From NCBI GenBank assembly GCA_937897245.1, contig CALCBO010000101.1, forward strand, positions 1 to 6,737: DNA of 6,737 nt, written 5' to 3'. The notes under the pieces are model-generated. The model was not told the origin of the DNA. It ran no database searches and saw nothing but the letters and a program-made list of their open reading frames with translations. A program made the translations under genes and the position numbers. Numbering within the stretch: position 1 is the stretch's first letter; the number at the start of each line of letters is the position of its first letter. Of the stretch, positions 5,521 to 6,737 are shown piece by piece. This DNA is from an uncultured Caryophanales bacterium (lineage in GTDB: Bacteria > Bacillota_I > Bacilli_A > RF39 > UBA660).

Positions 5521-6241
5521 GATTAGTCCTTTAGTTTATATTATTGCGTTAGGGGCCGTATTAACTGCTTCTTTTAGAGAATTTATAATTATTAGTATGT
5601 TGGTTATTATTCATGAATTGGGTCATTCTATGATGGCATATGTTTTTAAAGTGCCAATTAAGGAGATTTATTTATATCCTTTAGGTGGTATTTCTAAATT
5701 TAAGATGGATTTAAATGAAAATATATTTAAAGAGTTTTTAATTCTTGTTATGGGACCTATTTGGCAATTTATAGCTTTTTATATTCTATTAGTTATATTT
5801 CCTACTAAACAAATGGAGACTTCAGTGTATCATTATAGTTTATTGGTGTTTAATTTGTTACCTATATATCCTTTAGATGGGGGAAGATTATTAAGAGTTA
5901 TTTTAGATTTGTTTTTTCCATATAAAAAGAGTTTACAGTGTGTATTATTTTTTAGTTATTTGGTGGTGATAGTGTTATTATTAGTATTTTTTCAGTTAAA
6001 GATTAATTATATTATGATGTTTATATCATTGTTGTTTATAATAACTAAGGAGGTTAAGAAGGTTAATCTTATTTATCAAAAATTTTTATTAGAACGGTAT
6101 TTTAATAATTATAATTTTAAGAGATGTATGTTGATAGGTGATGTTAGAAATTTTTTTAGAGGAAGAAGACATATTATAAAAAATGGAGGAAAGTATTATA
6201 CAGAAAGAGAATTGTTAGAAAAAATGTATAAAAAAATGTGA
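5501..6241 (+). CDS. SpoIVFB-type M50 intramembrane zinc metalloprotease
   Basis: This is a site-2-type protease that cuts substrates within the membrane. The zinc site is HELGH (38-42; Glu39 catalytic), and the third ligand is D126 in NLLPIYPLDGG (118-128). PLGGISKF and GPIWQF are also family patterns, and several further membrane helices follow. The C-terminal tail (RGRRHIIKNGGKYYTERELLE) resembles the end of SpoIVFB. The first ATG (5597) lies only five codons before HELGH and has no ribosome site. The same frame upstream encodes IFKISPLVYIIALGAVLTAS and more, which closely matches the expected first membrane helix of SpoIVFB. The gene therefore probably starts at a non-canonical codon, ATT 5501, overlapping the SpoIVFA-like gene by 20 bases (246 residues; B. 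subtilis SpoIVFB is about 288). In B. subtilis SpoIVFB processes pro-sigmaK under SpoIVFA/BofA control; the substrate here is unknown. The family is firm, the start is not. Confidence 0.85.
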   Translation: MIKNIFKISPLVYIIALGAVLTASFREFIIISMLVIIHELGHSMMAYVFKVPIKEIYLYPLGGISKFKMDLNENIFKEFLILVMGPIWQFIAFYILLVIFPTKQMETSVYHYSLLVFNLLPIYPLDGGRLLRVILDLFFPYKKSLQCVLFFSYLVVIVLLLVFFQLKINYIMMFISLLFIITKEVKKVNLIYQKFLLERYFNNYNFKRCMLIGDVRNFFRGRRHIIKNGGKYYTERELLEKMYKKM

Positions 6242-6248
6242 AAAATTG

Positions 6249-6277
6249 TTGACTTTGATGAGGCTCTTTGTTATAAT
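6249..6277 (+). promoter_or_regulatory. Near-consensus promoter for tRNA-Ala
   Basis: TTGACT (6249-6254), a 17-base spacer and a perfect TATAAT (6272-6277), with TG at 6269-6270 giving an extended -10. The predicted start is near 6284, about 27 bases before the tRNA. It begins 8 bases after the M50 stop codon, and I see no terminator between them, so read-through from the mre operon is also possible. Confidence 0.85.
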
Positions 6278-6310
6278 TCAATTACTGACTGTGATTAAGT
6301 TAGTAGTTTT

Positions 6311-6386
6311 GGGGCATTAGCTCAGCTGGGAGAGCGCCACGTTTGCACCGTGGAGGTCAGCGGTTCGATCCCGCTATGCTCCACCA
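6311..6386 (+). tRNA. tRNA-Ala (anticodon TGC), CCA encoded
   Basis: The 76-base sequence folds as a complete cloverleaf. The acceptor stem is GGGGCAT/ATGCTCC, the D stem GCTC/GAGC, the anticodon stem CCACG/CGTGG with loop TTTGCAC (anticodon TGC), and the T stem AGCGG/CCGCT with loop TTCGATC. CCA is encoded. The third acceptor pair is G-U, the classic identity element for alanyl-tRNA synthetase, which confirms the assignment. It reads GCN alanine codons, mainly GCA. Confidence 0.97.
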
Positions 6387-6396
6387 TTAGAAATCT

Positions 6397-6422
6397 AAAG
6401 AACTTGAAAAAAGTTCTTTTTT
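6397..6422 (+). terminator. Intrinsic terminator after tRNA-Ala
   Basis: A perfect 9-base-pair stem (aaagaactt at 6397-6405, aagttcttt at 6411-6419) with loop GAAAA and six T (6417-6422), starting 10 bases after the tRNA. It ends the plus-strand transcription unit before the convergent minus-strand gene. Confidence 0.85.
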
Positions 6423-6460
6423 ATATTACTATGTATCTAGCAAGTATTCTTGCATAAAAT

Positions 6461-6497
6461 AAAAAAAGGGAACATTCAGTTTTCTCTAGTTGAATGT
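6461..6497 (-). terminator. Intrinsic terminator of the minus-strand gene
   Basis: Read on the minus strand, acattca (6497-6491) pairs perfectly with tgaatgt (6478-6472) around a 12-base loop, followed by TTCCC and seven T (6467-6461). The stop codon (6478-6476) lies inside the hairpin, so the end of the gene and the terminator overlap. Confidence 0.6.
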
Positions 6498-6737
6498 CTA
6501 CCTAATAAATTTCCAGTGTCTGCGTCAATTATTTCTGCAGCCTTTTTGTCGTAGCCTTCGAGCGGTATAGAGTAGACATTAACAGCGACCCCATGGTTAG
6601 CCAAATCCAAAAGCACATCATAGAATTTTTTGTTATTGAACAAAAAGATAGAGACATCTAAAGTATGAATGCTGTCCTTATTATTCTGGAGCCATCTTGC
6701 AAATGATTTAAAAAAATTCGGAGAAGATCCTAGGTCT
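6476..6737 (-). CDS. C-terminal fragment of an unassigned protein, possibly phospholipase D-like, 5' partial
   Basis: The minus-strand frame is open from the window edge to TGA at 6478-6476 (86 visible residues); the start lies beyond the window. The visible stretch includes FARWLQNNKDSIHTLDVSIF, then LFNNKKFYDVLLDLANHGVA, then VNVYSIPLEGYDKK, ending in GRHSTREN. An alternation of strand (LDVSIFLF), helix (KKFYDVLLDLANHG) and strand (VAVNVYSIPLE) is what the first part of a phospholipase D-type domain looks like. The catalytic HxKxxxxD motif is not in the visible part, and the frame stops about where such a domain would continue. It may be a truncated copy or a different family. Codons such as GAC, GTC, ATC, CTC, GGC and CCG are common here and rare in the neighbouring genes, and GC is about 36%, so it was probably acquired. 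It is convergent with the tRNA. Confidence 0.5.
   Translation of the reverse strand, partial: DLGSSPNFFKSFARWLQNNKDSIHTLDVSIFLFNNKKFYDVLLDLANHGVAVNVYSIPLEGYDKKAAEIIDADTGNLLGRHSTREN

Noticed and set aside
5500..5525. Programmed frameshift joining the SpoIVFA-like protein to the M50 protease
   Set aside because: A +1 shift would be needed, and the bases near the stop (ATT TAA G) do not allow good re-pairing of the P-site tRNA; a non-canonical start is simpler.
6440..6453. Small hairpin gcaag-tatt-cttgc between the two convergent terminators
   Set aside because: Five pairs with no T run on either strand; no function can be supported.
1..6737. CRISPR array, insertion sequence or long direct repeats
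   Set aside because: No regularly spaced repeats, transposase fragments or paired terminal repeats were seen on reading the window.

Overview
The window looks like a piece of chromosome from a very AT-rich Bacillota, most likely a Bacilli/Erysipelotrichia- or RF39-like gut bacterium. The main genes use codons ending almost only in A or T, tryptophan is encoded by TGG, and TGA works as a stop, so this is the standard bacterial code rather than the Mycoplasma code. Gene content (radC, mreC, mreD, a SpoIVFA-like protein and a SpoIVFB-type M50 protease) follows the B. subtilis radC-mreBCD-minCD-spoIVFAB neighbourhood, but mreB and minCD are missing from it. The taxon is inferred from composition and gene order only.

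Layout. (1) 1-663: the 3' part of a secreted-looking, cysteine-rich protein, possibly pilin-like. (2) 748-2357: an alarmone (RelA/SpoT homologue, RSH) unit. It has a strong extended -10 promoter, a 17-codon leader ORF, a strong intrinsic terminator whose 5' arm is the end of that ORF, then the RSH gene and its own terminator. The RSH protein has an intact-looking ppGpp hydrolase site, a synthetase domain with substitutions at expected key positions, a TGS domain, and none of the usual C-terminal domains. (3) 2405-3566: a membrane-anchored SPOR-like protein and radC. (4) 3575-6241: a cell-shape/envelope operon of mreC, mreD (ATGA overlap), an intercistronic hairpin, a SpoIVFA-like protein with a degenerate M23 fold, and an M50 intramembrane protease. 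The conserved first membrane segment of the protease is encoded upstream of any ATG/GTG/TTG, overlapping the previous gene. (5) 6249-6422: tRNA-Ala(TGC) with its own near-consensus promoter and terminator. (6) 6461-6737: a convergent minus-strand gene fragment with clearly higher GC and different codon use, probably acquired DNA, ending in its own terminator.

How it fits together: MreC and MreD are scaffolding partners of the elongation machinery for peptidoglycan synthesis. The SPOR-like protein may sense or bind cell wall, and the SpoIVFA/SpoIVFB-like pair looks like a regulator and intramembrane protease module. The alarmone gene is a separate transcription unit. The most interesting signal is the leader ORF plus terminator in front of it, which looks like a translation-coupled attenuator controlling an alarmone enzyme.
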